A stretch of 64,000 bases of DNA. It comes from Echinococcus granulosus. Lineage: Eukaryota; Platyhelminthes; Cestoda; Cyclophyllidea; Taeniidae. The notes beneath the pieces are model-generated. The model searched no databases, was not told where the DNA came from, and saw nothing but the letters and a program-made list of their open reading frames with translations. Each line of letters begins with the position of its first letter. The first letter of the stretch is position 1. Positions 14,150-24,389 of this stretch are shown here, in pieces. The DNA lies in NCBI RefSeq assembly GCF_000524195.1, contig NW_020170438.1:124001-188000 (forward strand), read 5' to 3'. Position numbers and translations under genes: made by a program.

Positions 14150-14856
14150 CTATGGGTGGGTCGAAAAGTTCAAAAGTGGTTGCACTAATGAAATGGACGC
14201 AGAAAGCGCCGGAAGTCCAATCAGCGACAATCCGATCCATGAGAAATGAAACAAAACTTCTGTTTTCATAAATCGATTCTCAAGAATTAATAGCTGAAGA
14301 GGTTTGAGAAAGCCAACCGTGAGTGACATGTCAGTATACGCCCGAAGCCAGCAGTGTGGTGGAATAGCTGCCGACAGAGAGGCTTAAGTGGATAAAGGAG
14401 CTAATAACACCGACAAATGGATTCACCAGTGCAGAATTAGACATTGACAATCTTCAAGGCTTCTCATGAGGCCTCTTAGGAAGGTGTAACAGCCTTCACA
14501 AAGACAATATGCCCGGAGTCAAATTAAGTCAAATGTTTACCTCGAAAAATCATTGCCTAGTATACTTTGCAAAAAAAGCACGAACCGACGTCATCATTGA
14601 AGTCACTGCTCAGCCATCAAAATGTAAGATTTCAACATGATTTGGGAAATCTAGACCCAAAAAGCCGAAAATTTAAATATTGTGACTGCCCGATTTGCAG
14701 CAGAAAAACGATTTGAATGAGTTCTTTCCCCACTAAACCGCCTCGAAATTCGTGATCTTGTGGGAAAAAGGTAGTTCAAGGATAGGACGGCTTTTACTCT
14801 CCTTCTCTTACCCAAGAAATTTGCTCCGAAAAGCCACCATCATGCCAATTGAGTAC

Positions 14857-17800
14857 ATATTCCACGCAGTCGATCCACCATAGCCCATTAAGTTCAGAGC
14901 AAGAGCCACGTGACAATGACAGTTGTCGCAACAGAGGTTGTGCTGCAAGGCAAAGGGAAGAGCATGAGACAAATCATTCCTTACTCTCCATTCTTTTGGA
15001 AAAGAACTGCTTCCCAGCCAACGTACTCGTTACCAGGGTATCTGAAGAAATTTCACAACCACAATCAAGACGTTTTACAGCTCCAGCCTAGCGCCGACAC
15101 TCTACCGAAATTACCTGTTCAACCGCTGCACAAAAGCAAAAAACGCTCAATTAATCTTGGACAAAGATCATTTTATACTTATTAATGTGTTTTAAACTCA
15201 GTAAATCTGTCTGCAACACTTCATCGGGTGCAGCCAGTTATTAATAAACCGATAAAAAACACAAAAAAATGCGCGATCTCCGGCATCGGGTAAGAAGGCT
15301 GCTTCGCATATTTGAGATGCAGATGGCGAGTGGATGACTGATACTTATTTCCAATCTACTATGTTTGAAACGTCCAAAGTGATGTCCAGCAACAATCCAA
15401 GGGCCATTAACAGCCATAGGATAGGTGGGTAAAGTGGTAAGCAGACTGAAAGGACAACTCGATAAACCAGGGTTGCTACAATAAGTGGGTGAGTAGATAC
15501 ACGAATCCGATCTTCCCGTGTAGATCTGGGAAGGATGAATGGGTGGATTAATAAATGCATTGACAGATAAATTTCGGAGGATGGATGAAAGGAGCTGAAA
15601 GGGGTAGACGTATCTCACCTAGGTGAATGAACCTGAGGTGAATGCAATTTCTTCTACCTTAAAAGCTCAATCAAAAAAAACAGCTACAAATGGAACTTCT
15701 TTGGTTCGAAAAAGAAAGTACTCACCATGCGTCCCTTGTACTCCGTGTTTGCCTCGTGCACAGCTCTGTCCCAATTCTCCGCTCCACCTACTGACTCCAT
15801 ATTCAACCGGAGGTAACGCGTCGGCCACCCAAACCCCATGTTGTCTTCCTGAGAGCAGCAAAAAACAGCAACAAAATCAGCAATCGTGAGACAGTGGAAC
15901 AAGTTTCATGCCAAAAAGAATAAAACACTGATGTGCATAATGAAAACTAATATTAACAGAAATTTCCTCAAATCCAGAAGCAATACAGTATCTCGATTAA
16001 AGGAAGTAGATTCGGTTGTCTCAAGGACACCTACTTACAATACTGTAATACAAACAGAGAACAACAGTTGAATTCTGAATACTTTATACCCATCTGCTGA
16101 GGTTAAAAGAAAACTGATAACCACCTCATATTCACAGAAACCTGAGTACCGAACTTACAGCATCGGTGGAACAAAGAAAGTCCGTGAGTTTTCCAAAAAC
16201 CATAATTCAAATGACTTGCAATCATTGTAAGCTACGGATAATTGTCAGTTTATCAGTACGATGTTCTTTGGTATTTCCTCTAAAAGCCTCTTGCCATTTT
16301 AAAATCATGAAGTTTCCTAAAGTTTCCGTTGAACCTGGTGGATGTGACCCAAAATTGTCTGCTTTAAAAACAGAGTTGGACTAGATCCCAGAGCTACAAA
16401 AGGCTTTCCCAGTGTGTATAGTATCTTGAGGTATAGCGAAAACAGAATGATTCTGCCAATCGGAGCAGGATACAATGCGGTGAGAAAGTCCCTCTATTCC
16501 TTACAAGTACCTTAAAATAATGAATCACACCCAACTGCAAAGATCGTGGAAGTTTTCTGTTGGTTGACTTGCGGTAAGAAATAGCGAAAAGGTGTCAATA
16601 ATCGTCCCGAAACGGTCCAGTGGGTTACAGTTCTGAAGGTAAAATCACTAACTACAAATTTTCTGCTGAAGGTAACAAAATTTGCTCAGCACAACTCGGA
16701 TGTGCAAGAGAAACTTCTCCAGAAACAAATTGGGGCAAGTCGATAAGCCTGAAGAAAGTCCTATCCTTAAAGGACAGTAAAAGACCACACAGCAGCACAC
16801 GAACTTAAAAATGGGGAGATCTGGTAGGGCGAGAGATACTACCCCATAAAATTTGGGCTAAACGAGTCCTAGCTTTGAAAAACAAGTTCTTAAAATGTAG
16901 CATAATTAACAGAAAATATGACGGAAGTGAACTGATTCTGAACAAAAGGGCTTAAATCAACATAAGGGAATATCTTGACTCGCAATAACTTAAAAATTGA
17001 GGAACATGACCACATGAAAGCGTTTGAAACCTTTCTATTTATTCTAAATTTTATCGTGTCATTCAGTATTTATCACGAAATCCAGGGTTTAAAGTGCCTA
17101 ACAGAAGACACATGATGGATATATCCACCCAAATTCACGGTAGCACGGGTTTTGTTCGCCCTCTGGACAGTTTCCGTGCCACTGCAAAAATCCCCAAGGA
17201 CAAGATACTATTGCAGGAAAACGATATTTCATTTATGAACCCGTTTTTAGGCCACCACGCTGCAAAATAACCATGTGTAAATTTCCCATTTCATTTTTTG
17301 GTTGATCACAATGAAGATCGACTTTAAGCATAGATCATGACCGCAAGCATGATAGAAAGCGATCTAGGCAAGAATGAAGAGAGCTTATAATCCAAAACAA
17401 AGAGATGGAATATTTGGAAAAATGCATTCTAAAAAACGATTCAAGCACTTGGGGCCAGTCACATAAGATGATAGAGTCAATATTACCATCGACAAGAAGG
17501 GTTAGGGGGAAGTTGGTAAATGGGAGTGGTTTTCCACGTAAATGATCACCTAGATGATGAAAGTGCCCAGCGGATTTAAAAAATGAGAATGATACCCAAG
17601 ATTTAAAACGAAAAGCTTTTCAAGAATCTGGAATAACTACGAGAATGGAGAAAAGAGGTTTAGATGAGCACAAGATGGCACAGAAATCCGGACTCCAAAG
17701 TATCATTGACCACGAAGGATTCAAACGAAATGATGGAGAACTCACACAGATGCAGTAGGGCCCAGCGAAGTCGTAAATGACGCCCTTTGAGTTAGTGATG

Positions 17801-17995
17801 CCAACATGCCCAATCAAAGGAAATAGCCACCTAAAGACATGGACTTAGAGTAACTTTGTATCAATTCCCGTACGTAATGATGGGAAGAGGTGTCCATACA
17901 ATGCAATGGGGGTACCGATGGGTACGTTGATTGATCGTCCCACTTAGATAAAGCATTTCAACGTCAGGGAGATCTTTCAAATCACCACCTTCCAT
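14857..17995 (-). CDS. TMEM222: TMEM222-like (DUF778/RTE1 family) membrane protein, 3' end not located
   Basis: Four minus-strand exons join in frame: 17995-17874 (ATG), 17830-17746, 15848-15726 and 14942-14857. Introns are GT-AG and measure 43, 1897 and 783 nt. The joined product follows the TMEM222 family closely: RYPHCIVWTPLPIIT, then WLFPLIGHVGI, DFAGPYC, EDNMGFG, then NWDRAVHEAN followed by EYKGRM, and finally the cysteine motif HNLCCDNCHCHVALALNLM. The human protein has about 208 residues; 138 are found here, so the last hydrophobic part is missing. A frame at 14259-14150 encoding a hydrophobic tail ending in a stop is a weak candidate for the last exon. An acceptor-like TTTCTAG lies 4 nt before the ATG and could be a spliced-leader site. 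Relatives are small multi-pass proteins, and the plant relative RTE1 acts in ethylene-receptor regulation at the ER/Golgi. The function in worms is unknown. Confidence 0.92.
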
Positions 17996-18875
17996 GCAGC
18001 TAGAAAGTAAGAGTTAAGAAGTAAAACCACACAAAACCAATGTGTCTCTCGTGCTCATAAAACACAAAATGATAAAAATTGCCGACTCAACAGGTACTGG
18101 TACCAGCTAAAATTAAACTAAAAACGAAATCACGACCGGCTCCCTAACCTAAGGATCCTATTGGATGCTTTGGTTTTATTAAACGGACAGCTTGAAACCA
18201 ATCCTCTATAACAATTAGCGCACATAATTTATTATTACCCCAAAGAATTAGGTATTATTGAAGATCTTGACAAATATCAATGGAATAGTGTTTTAGAAAG
18301 CTAGATGAGCAACAATAAAATAACTAATCAGTTACTCTGTTTTAGAGTCAGTCATATAAATCTTTTCACGGAATTATGCGCAATGCCAGCATTTTTAGGA
18401 CTTAAACCGTTATAAGTCAGTTGTCGGTTAGAGTCTCAGATTTGGGGAAGGGCTACTTTGAGCCTTGGCCATTGCACCTTCATCGGGGAGGGTGGGCTCT
18501 GAGCCATGCCAGCAGCACAGGGCCTCACTGTATGTTCAATGTGCTTGTGTGTGCAAAAACAATTAATGAGCGAATTGTGGTACCCGATTTCTATGCTGTT
18601 TCCGAAAATGCTAAAGCAGTATGGTTCAAAACACTGAGAAATTGCTTCTGTAGCTATTAATTGGTGATGATGCAGAAAAAGCAGGGTGTTTTTCGTTTGT
18701 GAAGTCCTATTTTTTTAAATCGTCTCATGCCCCCAAACTCACTAACGCTTATGACAAAATAACGTACGATGTTTCAAAATTTTTTGTTAAAATGTGAGGC
18801 GCGCATTTTTTAATCTTAATGGTTAAAAAAGTACAAACAGTAGACGAGTTTCAAAATATTCATTATTTGTCCTAC
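17996..18875. other. Intergenic region upstream of the TMEM222-like gene
   Basis: Lies between the start of the TMEM222-like gene and the LTR-like repeat. A plus-strand frame of 79 codons (18421-18660) shows no motif and no clear splice context. The promoter of the minus-strand TMEM222-like gene and that of the plus-strand BET1 gene should lie somewhere in 17,996-19,940, but I see no specific site. Confidence 0.4.
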
Positions 18876-19068
18876 TGTGGTGTCCGGGGACTCCCTGAAA
18901 ACAAAAGAAGACACAATACTCGAGCAGAATGTATATTCAGCACAGAGAAAATGTTTGGGATATTGGCATGGCCCGAAGGCCAGCCCACCCAGAGGTACAA
19001 GAGGGCTAACTCAAAGTACAAAAGCAACGCCTCACCGTCACTGACGAATAAACCACTATCGTATTACA
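18876..19068 (+). repeat. Short LTR-like repeat, copy 2 (solo LTR, TRIM-like)
   Basis: A 193-bp unit begins TGTGGTGTCC and ends CGTATTACA. It is flanked by CTAC on both sides (18872-18875 and 19069-19072), a perfect 4-bp target-site duplication. It is closely similar to the unit at 7557-7752 over its whole length. The same open frame appears in both copies only because the DNA is repeated. Copy 3 lies 353 bp downstream in the same orientation but is far more diverged, and copy 2 has its own duplication, so the two are probably separate insertions. Confidence 0.87.
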
Positions 19069-19421
19069 CTACTTTGGTGTTCACGTGGGTACAATAGATT
19101 GTTGTAATACTTACGTTGTTTTAGTGGACCTTTTAGGGAGGAGGCGAGCAGAAAATTGGAATCTAGTGGTCGGATTGTACTCCCCTGTACCTAGCGACTA
19201 CAGCTCCCCTCCTTCTTGAACATTGTATTTTCCCTCTCCATCTTGTCACCTTTAATAAAGATGCCAAAAGCGAATCAACCGGGCTTGTCTAAGAATGTTG
19301 GGAATAGGGAAGCGGAGACCGATAAGTCTCGCTTCATATTGTGCATGCACAAAGGATGTATTTAGGTCGCTTTACTAAAAATACAAATACTCAGACGTAG
19401 GTAACTAAAGGGTCAAGCTAG

Positions 19422-19610
19422 TGTTGCATTTGGACTTCCCTAAGGACAAAAGAAGACGCAATGCCCGGGTAGAACATATATGCTCAACATACCATGAGCC
19501 CTAGGGCTAATAGCATGGCAAAGAGGCCAGCCTATATGAAGAAGATTCAGCCGCCAAAATACAAGGTCGACCCTTAATAAAACTGAAAGGTGAACAGCTA
19601 ATGTATTACA
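19422..19610 (+). repeat. Short LTR-like repeat, copy 3 (diverged)
   Basis: A 189-bp unit begins TGTTGCATTTGGACTTCCC and ends AATGTATTACA. Blocks such as GACAAAAGAAGACGCAATGC and TAGCATGGC match copies 1 and 2, with small indels. No matching flanking duplication is visible (CTAG before, TCAT after). It is probably an old solo LTR of the same family. Confidence 0.65.
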
Positions 19611-19939
19611 TCATCGTATTTCTAATTTTTCACAACCTTAGAAAATGCACCTAATATCAATAATAGGAATTTATTACTAAAGTTGCGGGTTCAAAGTCTT
19701 TTAGTTTTTAAAGTGAATAACTTTGTTGCTAAATACTTATTTTAATTGCTTCTCATTTTATTTCTTCGAGGGACTGCTTTCTCTTTCCTTTTGCTTGCTT
19801 TCTGGTTGGTTAACACCGCGTTAGTTTACTAAATCGGTGTGCGTGGCGTTTCTTTGACGTAGTCTGTGGTTTTCGCCTCACGTACCCTTTGTTATTGCTT
19901 CATTCGTATTATTAACGCGACTTCATTGCAAAAAACTGG

Positions 19940-20284
19940 ATGAATTCGTACAGCCACAATTGGGGGCACTCGGGAAGCCACCGTCGCGGCGTCCTCACCG
20001 ATGACAACGAAGCTCTGGCTGGTGAACTCTGTGTTAAGGTCGATCTGCTGCGCGAGCTATCCAAGAGCATCGGAGACGAAGTGCGTGAGCAGAATGCCTT
20101 CCTTGATGGTAGTCTTTCGGATATGTTTGCGCGCTCTGAAGGTATGCTTCGCTCGGCACTGCGACGAGTCGGTCTTATTCGTCGCGAACAGGGCTACTGT
20201 GCTTGTGGTCTCTACTGTCAACTTTTCCTCTTTGCCCTCCTTTTCTTTTTCCTTTGTTGGCTCCTTCTTAAATTTGCTCGGTGA
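19940..20284 (+). CDS. BET1: BET1-like Qc-SNARE for ER-Golgi transport
   Basis: A single 114-residue exon; human BET1 has 118. BET1 is a tail-anchored SNARE that joins syntaxin-5, a membrin/GOS-type SNARE and a further partner to fuse ER-derived vesicles with the Golgi. Visible here are a short N-terminus rich in Asn, Ser and His, the SNARE heptads from about residue 22 with the family signature SIGDEVREQNAFL (the Gln is the expected zero-layer residue), then a C-terminal hydrophobic anchor of about 20 residues ending KFAR. A larger BET1-type N-terminal extension is absent, as expected. The ATG at 19940 is the first in frame. A poly(A) signal lies 15 nt after the stop, and the next gene's splice acceptor lies 100 nt after the stop, so the two may share one primary transcript. 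Confidence 0.92.
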   Translation: MNSYSHNWGHSGSHRRGVLTDDNEALAGELCVKVDLLRELSKSIGDEVREQNAFLDGSLSDMFARSEGMLRSALRRVGLIRREQGYCACGLYCQLFLFALLFFFLCWLLLKFAR

Positions 20285-20298
20285 CGGCACAATTATCA

Positions 20299-20304
20299 AA
20301 TAAA
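20299..20304 (+). terminator. Poly(A) signal AATAAA of BET1
   Basis: AATAAA lies 15 nt after the BET1 stop codon and is followed by a T-rich stretch. Its very short distance from the stop fits a compact, trans-splicing gene arrangement. Confidence 0.6.
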
Positions 20305-20380
20305 TCGCATATTTTTATTATTTTTTTCTTACACACTTGTAATTTTGTTTTGTTCGGCTTCTCAACTACGTTAGCTCTGA

Positions 20381-20386
20381 TTTTAG
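20381..20386 (+). promoter_or_regulatory. Candidate spliced-leader trans-splice acceptor
   Basis: TTTTAG immediately precedes the first exon of the next gene, and a pyrimidine-rich stretch lies upstream. The reading frame of that exon is closed by this TAG just upstream, and the exon has no in-frame ATG before its hydrophobic segment. An RNA 5' end must therefore be joined here, either from a spliced leader or from an unseen cis exon. The site is visible; trans-splicing is inference. Confidence 0.45.
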
Positions 20387-23300
20387 ACAGATCCTCCTCC
20401 TCAGCAGCAAGGAAGACAAGAGACGAATGGGATTGGAGCACTAAAGCTACTCCTTCCTCTCCTTCTTTTTATTCTCCTTCTGGATTCCATTTCGGACTGG
20501 AGTATGAATAAAAAATCTAATGACTCGACATTGGAATTAGGCTTCTACAAAGAGTGAGTTCTTGTTAAGATACCTCCCCTTATTTCTCTTAAAGACTTGG
20601 ATTCGTTGTTCTTTCAGAGCTATTCCTGGAACAGTCTTTCTAGTACCAGAACAGTTTAATGGCTGTTTGTTATTTCTTTAAAAATCTATTAAAAAGAATA
20701 TTGGGTACCAAAAAAGAAATGCTGTGCCCGCGTTCCACTAAATGATTGCCGCAGGTTTTAGCAAGTCGCTGGAGCGAACTATGTCGAAAACCGCGCGGTC
20801 TTTTTGGTCACCTGACACTATTTCACACTTATCAAGAGTGGTGCATCTTGTTGAACTTTGGTGGCATGCCTCATATTGTATTATCTGCTGGGTTAAATAG
20901 AGGTGAGAATGAATGCTGAATGAGGTTCTCTGGCAAGCTCCATTTGTCAGTGTCTATTCAGTTATCTTCTTGGACCCATGTGAGGAAAGCGGAGCTAGAG
21001 GCTTTCTATTTCCAATTGCTCTTCATAAAGTTTTGTTGGATAACATGAAAATTTGTTGTTCCTTCCCCTTATACATTTCCAGACGCCTTCCAATGGGTCA
21101 TGCTCAGTTCTACGTCCTCTACGAACCATCCAGTCTGGAAGTACGGGCAATACCTCAGGGAAAGGACGTGGATCTCTACGTGATAGCCGATGATGACCTG
21201 TATTACTTTAGGCACCGAATTCCTCAAATCGAAAAATTCTTAAACTCATCCTCTTCCTTCTCTCTAAAGGTAAGTTTTACAGCTTATGTAAATGAAGCAG
21301 GATTCTCTACTAACCAATTCTTTTACTTAGATAGCTTCTTTGTCTTGTTGGTGGTTTTTCTTAGCGTGTCGTTCTGTTTCAAATGGCTCATTGTTGTCTA
21401 CCACCTTGACCTCATCTCCAATCACCCATGTCACGGGGTGGATTTTACAAACAGAATTACTTGCCAAATCGGAACTTCGCATTCAAACTATTGACTGACA
21501 TACAGAGTGTTTACTAGCTGGTTACACACTTGTCGCACAAAGGGACACCAATCGTACCGGAATGTTAGCATTGATTTCACTTAGGAAACATGTCAATTCG
21601 TAATTCAGTACGTGAGTTCCTGGGGTTCATAAACAACCCACCTTGGAGACGACAGTTAATCAGGAAAAGTCAAATATTTTGCATCTAACAACAGTAGTCT
21701 ATCCATTCATTACAAATATATCCATCCATTTACCCATCAAATTCAAGCCCCTATATTCGTACCGAAAGTGATGCCTTGTTATTCTCCATCTTGCAGTCAA
21801 AGACAACGCGATTGGTGAAACTCGATCCACCTGTACCCTGGGAGGTAATCTCCCCACCTGTGGAGGTGAAGTCGATACACCGATTAATCAACGCCACCAC
21901 CACTACCTACTGGTCTTCCATTCCAACTTTCACCCTCGCCTCAACTGGTCTGGGTGTGGAGAGGCTTTACGTGCCTGCAGCTTTTAGAAGACCCCTTTTC
22001 ATAGTAGTTTTCGCGCCCTCTAGTGGATTTGTTGAATCTGATAACGGTGCGGAATCACTAGCCACTGAGGAGCAGCAATACCACCACTTCTTTATTCAGG
22101 TATGTTTTTTCATTCCTGGTTCTCTTTGAAGACTTAATAAGCCATATCAATTAGAAGATACGTAATTACTTGGAGTTTATGGGAGGCTGTGGATGTGACT
22201 GGGCGGTCGCGCTGTACAGCGGAAGTACAAGCTGTTGAAACTGAAGGGTTTGTGCAGTTAAATATACAGTTCAACTAAACATTCAGTAATTGTTACATTA
22301 TCCTTCCTTACCAAGTCTAAGATTCTTCTAAGTGTCGCTCAAGTCAAGTCAGAACTTTTGGTTCACGAATACGTACATTAATTACTGATACCGTGGCGGT
22401 GCCACTTTTGTTCCACAACACCCTAGCACCCGATGATTGTGTTATATGTAGGCCAATCCGAACCCCGTTAATCAAAATGACAGCCAAAAGTGGTGTTCTG
22501 TGCTTGGAACAGCGCGAAGCGTCAAAGTCGAATATATCCATCCACCAGTATAACCGCTGCCGCATCATGCGTGGGGTGGCTGGCTTTCAAGTCCACAGCA
22601 TAGCATTAGTTCATTCCTGTGAGCATTCAACCAACACATGAAATATCCGATCCTGGGAAATCGCCACGCAATCTTTTGTCGTAAAATTCTGCTTGAGATT
22701 AGTCCCTACTTGAGATAAATCGCTCACAAACGCTTATCGTGCACTTGTTACCAAACTTTGTACACCCTACTAGGATCGTTCAATCATACCGGTAATTTAC
22801 CCTTCTCTTGAAGCTTTTTTGGGCACTAAGTAAATATTTGTGATAAATGTAAAGTGCGTTGGGAAGCCATGTAGAAAAGTGGGTGCCGTTTTCCCTTCCT
22901 GGGACTTGTTTTCCTTTATGACATCAAAAGCCCCAATTGTTCGGCTCATTCTTTTACTCGACAGTGGCATAATTCTTATTGTCATTTGTTTGTCCAACAC
23001 TGTTTGGGGTGATTATTATCCGTGCCTCCCAATGCATTCACATTCATTTTACAACTACCATGTACTAAGCATAGCCTCAGCTCAGGCAAGCTATAACGCT
23101 AATGGACTCAAGCACCACTAATATGTGGTGATTGATGTCTCTGGAGACTGAAAGGCCTGTATATTTAACTACTTCCACTTGAAGAAAGTATTATTTTGTT
23201 TTAGATTCTTAAAGAGAACGAGGAGGTTGTATCGACTTATGAGACAGTTCGAGGTGAAGCAGAAAGGCGAAGCCTCTCCTATGATGAACTTACAGCAATG

Positions 23301-23501
23301 TTTTCAACCCTCCACGTGGAGTTCCAGCGTGAAACGAAGGTGAAGCCGTCCCTCGTGGCTACTGCGACATCGCAGCATTCGAGGGTTCAAAGAAATGAGG
23401 TGGTGAAAGAAAGGGATGATGAAAAAGGGTCATCTGCATGGGAATTGTTACAACACTTCTTGTTAAGCTTACTTGAGAATCTTGTTAATGTTCTTATCTA
23501 G
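20387..23501 (+). CDS. Predicted membrane-anchored protein of unknown family, 5 exons
   Basis: I do not recognise this protein. Exons 20387-20553, 20618-20653, 21083-21269, 21797-22099 and 23205-23501 join with GT-AG introns (64, 429, 527 and 1105 nt) and every phase matches, giving exactly 330 codons including the TAG stop. The N-terminus carries a leucine-rich hydrophobic segment (about residues 20-35, KLLLPLLLFILLLDS), either a signal sequence or a membrane anchor. The middle part contains REAIPGT-like and YEPSSLEVRAIPQGKD segments and a potential N-glycosylation site (NATT). Exon 5 is charged and ends in a leucine-rich amphipathic tail. The first in-frame ATG is at 20504, after the hydrophobic segment. 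If the start codon instead comes from upstream RNA, the hydrophobic segment is included. It may be co-transcribed with BET1. The exon structure is well supported; the function is unknown. Confidence 0.75.
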
Positions 23502-24040
23502 GCTTCACAGGGGAAGTTCCCTTCCAGTAACTACTATTTTTTGATTGTGGATAAGTACCTTTTAGTAGAAATTACTCATCCGTAGGCTTTCATTGGTTTT
23601 TTGAAGAACGTTTCACTTTAAGATCCGATGGACGTCAGTTGCACCATACATCGCTTTGTTCAAAAGACGATCAAAATATTTTGCTACTATTGAAAGCTAT
23701 CAGATTAGGCGGAGTCAAAGCATAAGTAGAGGGAGGATTAGGTATGCAGGTAACATTCACCCACGTTACATCGAGTTATAAAGGAATTCTCTAATTTGGA
23801 ACAGGCAGAGTGACGGGTGCTCCTCGAAGTTGCCTTTCCATCCCTGCATTATTCATGGAACCATCAAGGCTGGAAATCCGATTTGCGTTGAGGGAAAGAA
23901 GACCTGAAGAGCATACCTCATTTATTCTGAAGCGTAAGAAAAATAATCATGTTAACTATTGCGTAGTGGGAAGTGTAAGTCGTAGGTTGCGGCAGTAATT
24001 TTGTCCTCAGTTGGCTTGTATTTAACCAAACAGGTACTTA

Positions 24041-24225
24041 TGTAGGATGGGGTTCGTTGATCTCCTCTTCCTTGACCCTCATGCTCTTGGAACACCAAGG
24101 GTGATGGGGTTTTGTCATATTTATTGCTTAAAGTAAATGGAGGAGTGGGTACAAGGTTAGGAATGTTGACGGCTCCTCAGTCATGCGGTTTGATTTGTCT
24201 GCTCGCCTCCTCTTTGAAAGGAGCA
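24041..24225 (-). repeat. 3' LTR of the Gypsy element
   Basis: This 185-bp unit is a direct repeat of 27248-27432. On the plus strand it begins TGTAGGATGGGG and ends GGAGCA, so on the minus strand it begins TGCTCC and ends in ACA. It differs from its partner at many positions, which indicates an old insertion. Confidence 0.85.
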
Positions 24226-24389
24226 TTTAAGCAACAAAAGTATTGCGTAGTCCCCTAGTCTTTTCAGTACTGACTCCGGTGCTACGACTTACGAGTTTCT
24301 TTCATAGTTGCCATCCGGTGGTTTCCCGTCTTTCGTCGGAGCGCAATCCTCCTCTTCATATCCAACCGGTGGTGGTCCTTGTTGAACGG

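Noticed and set aside
23810..23998. 62-codon frame with EPSRLEIRF resembling YEPSSLEVRA of the unknown gene's exon 3
   Set aside because: The similarity covers about nine residues only, with no splice link to that gene, which already ends at 23501. It is more likely chance than a duplicated exon.
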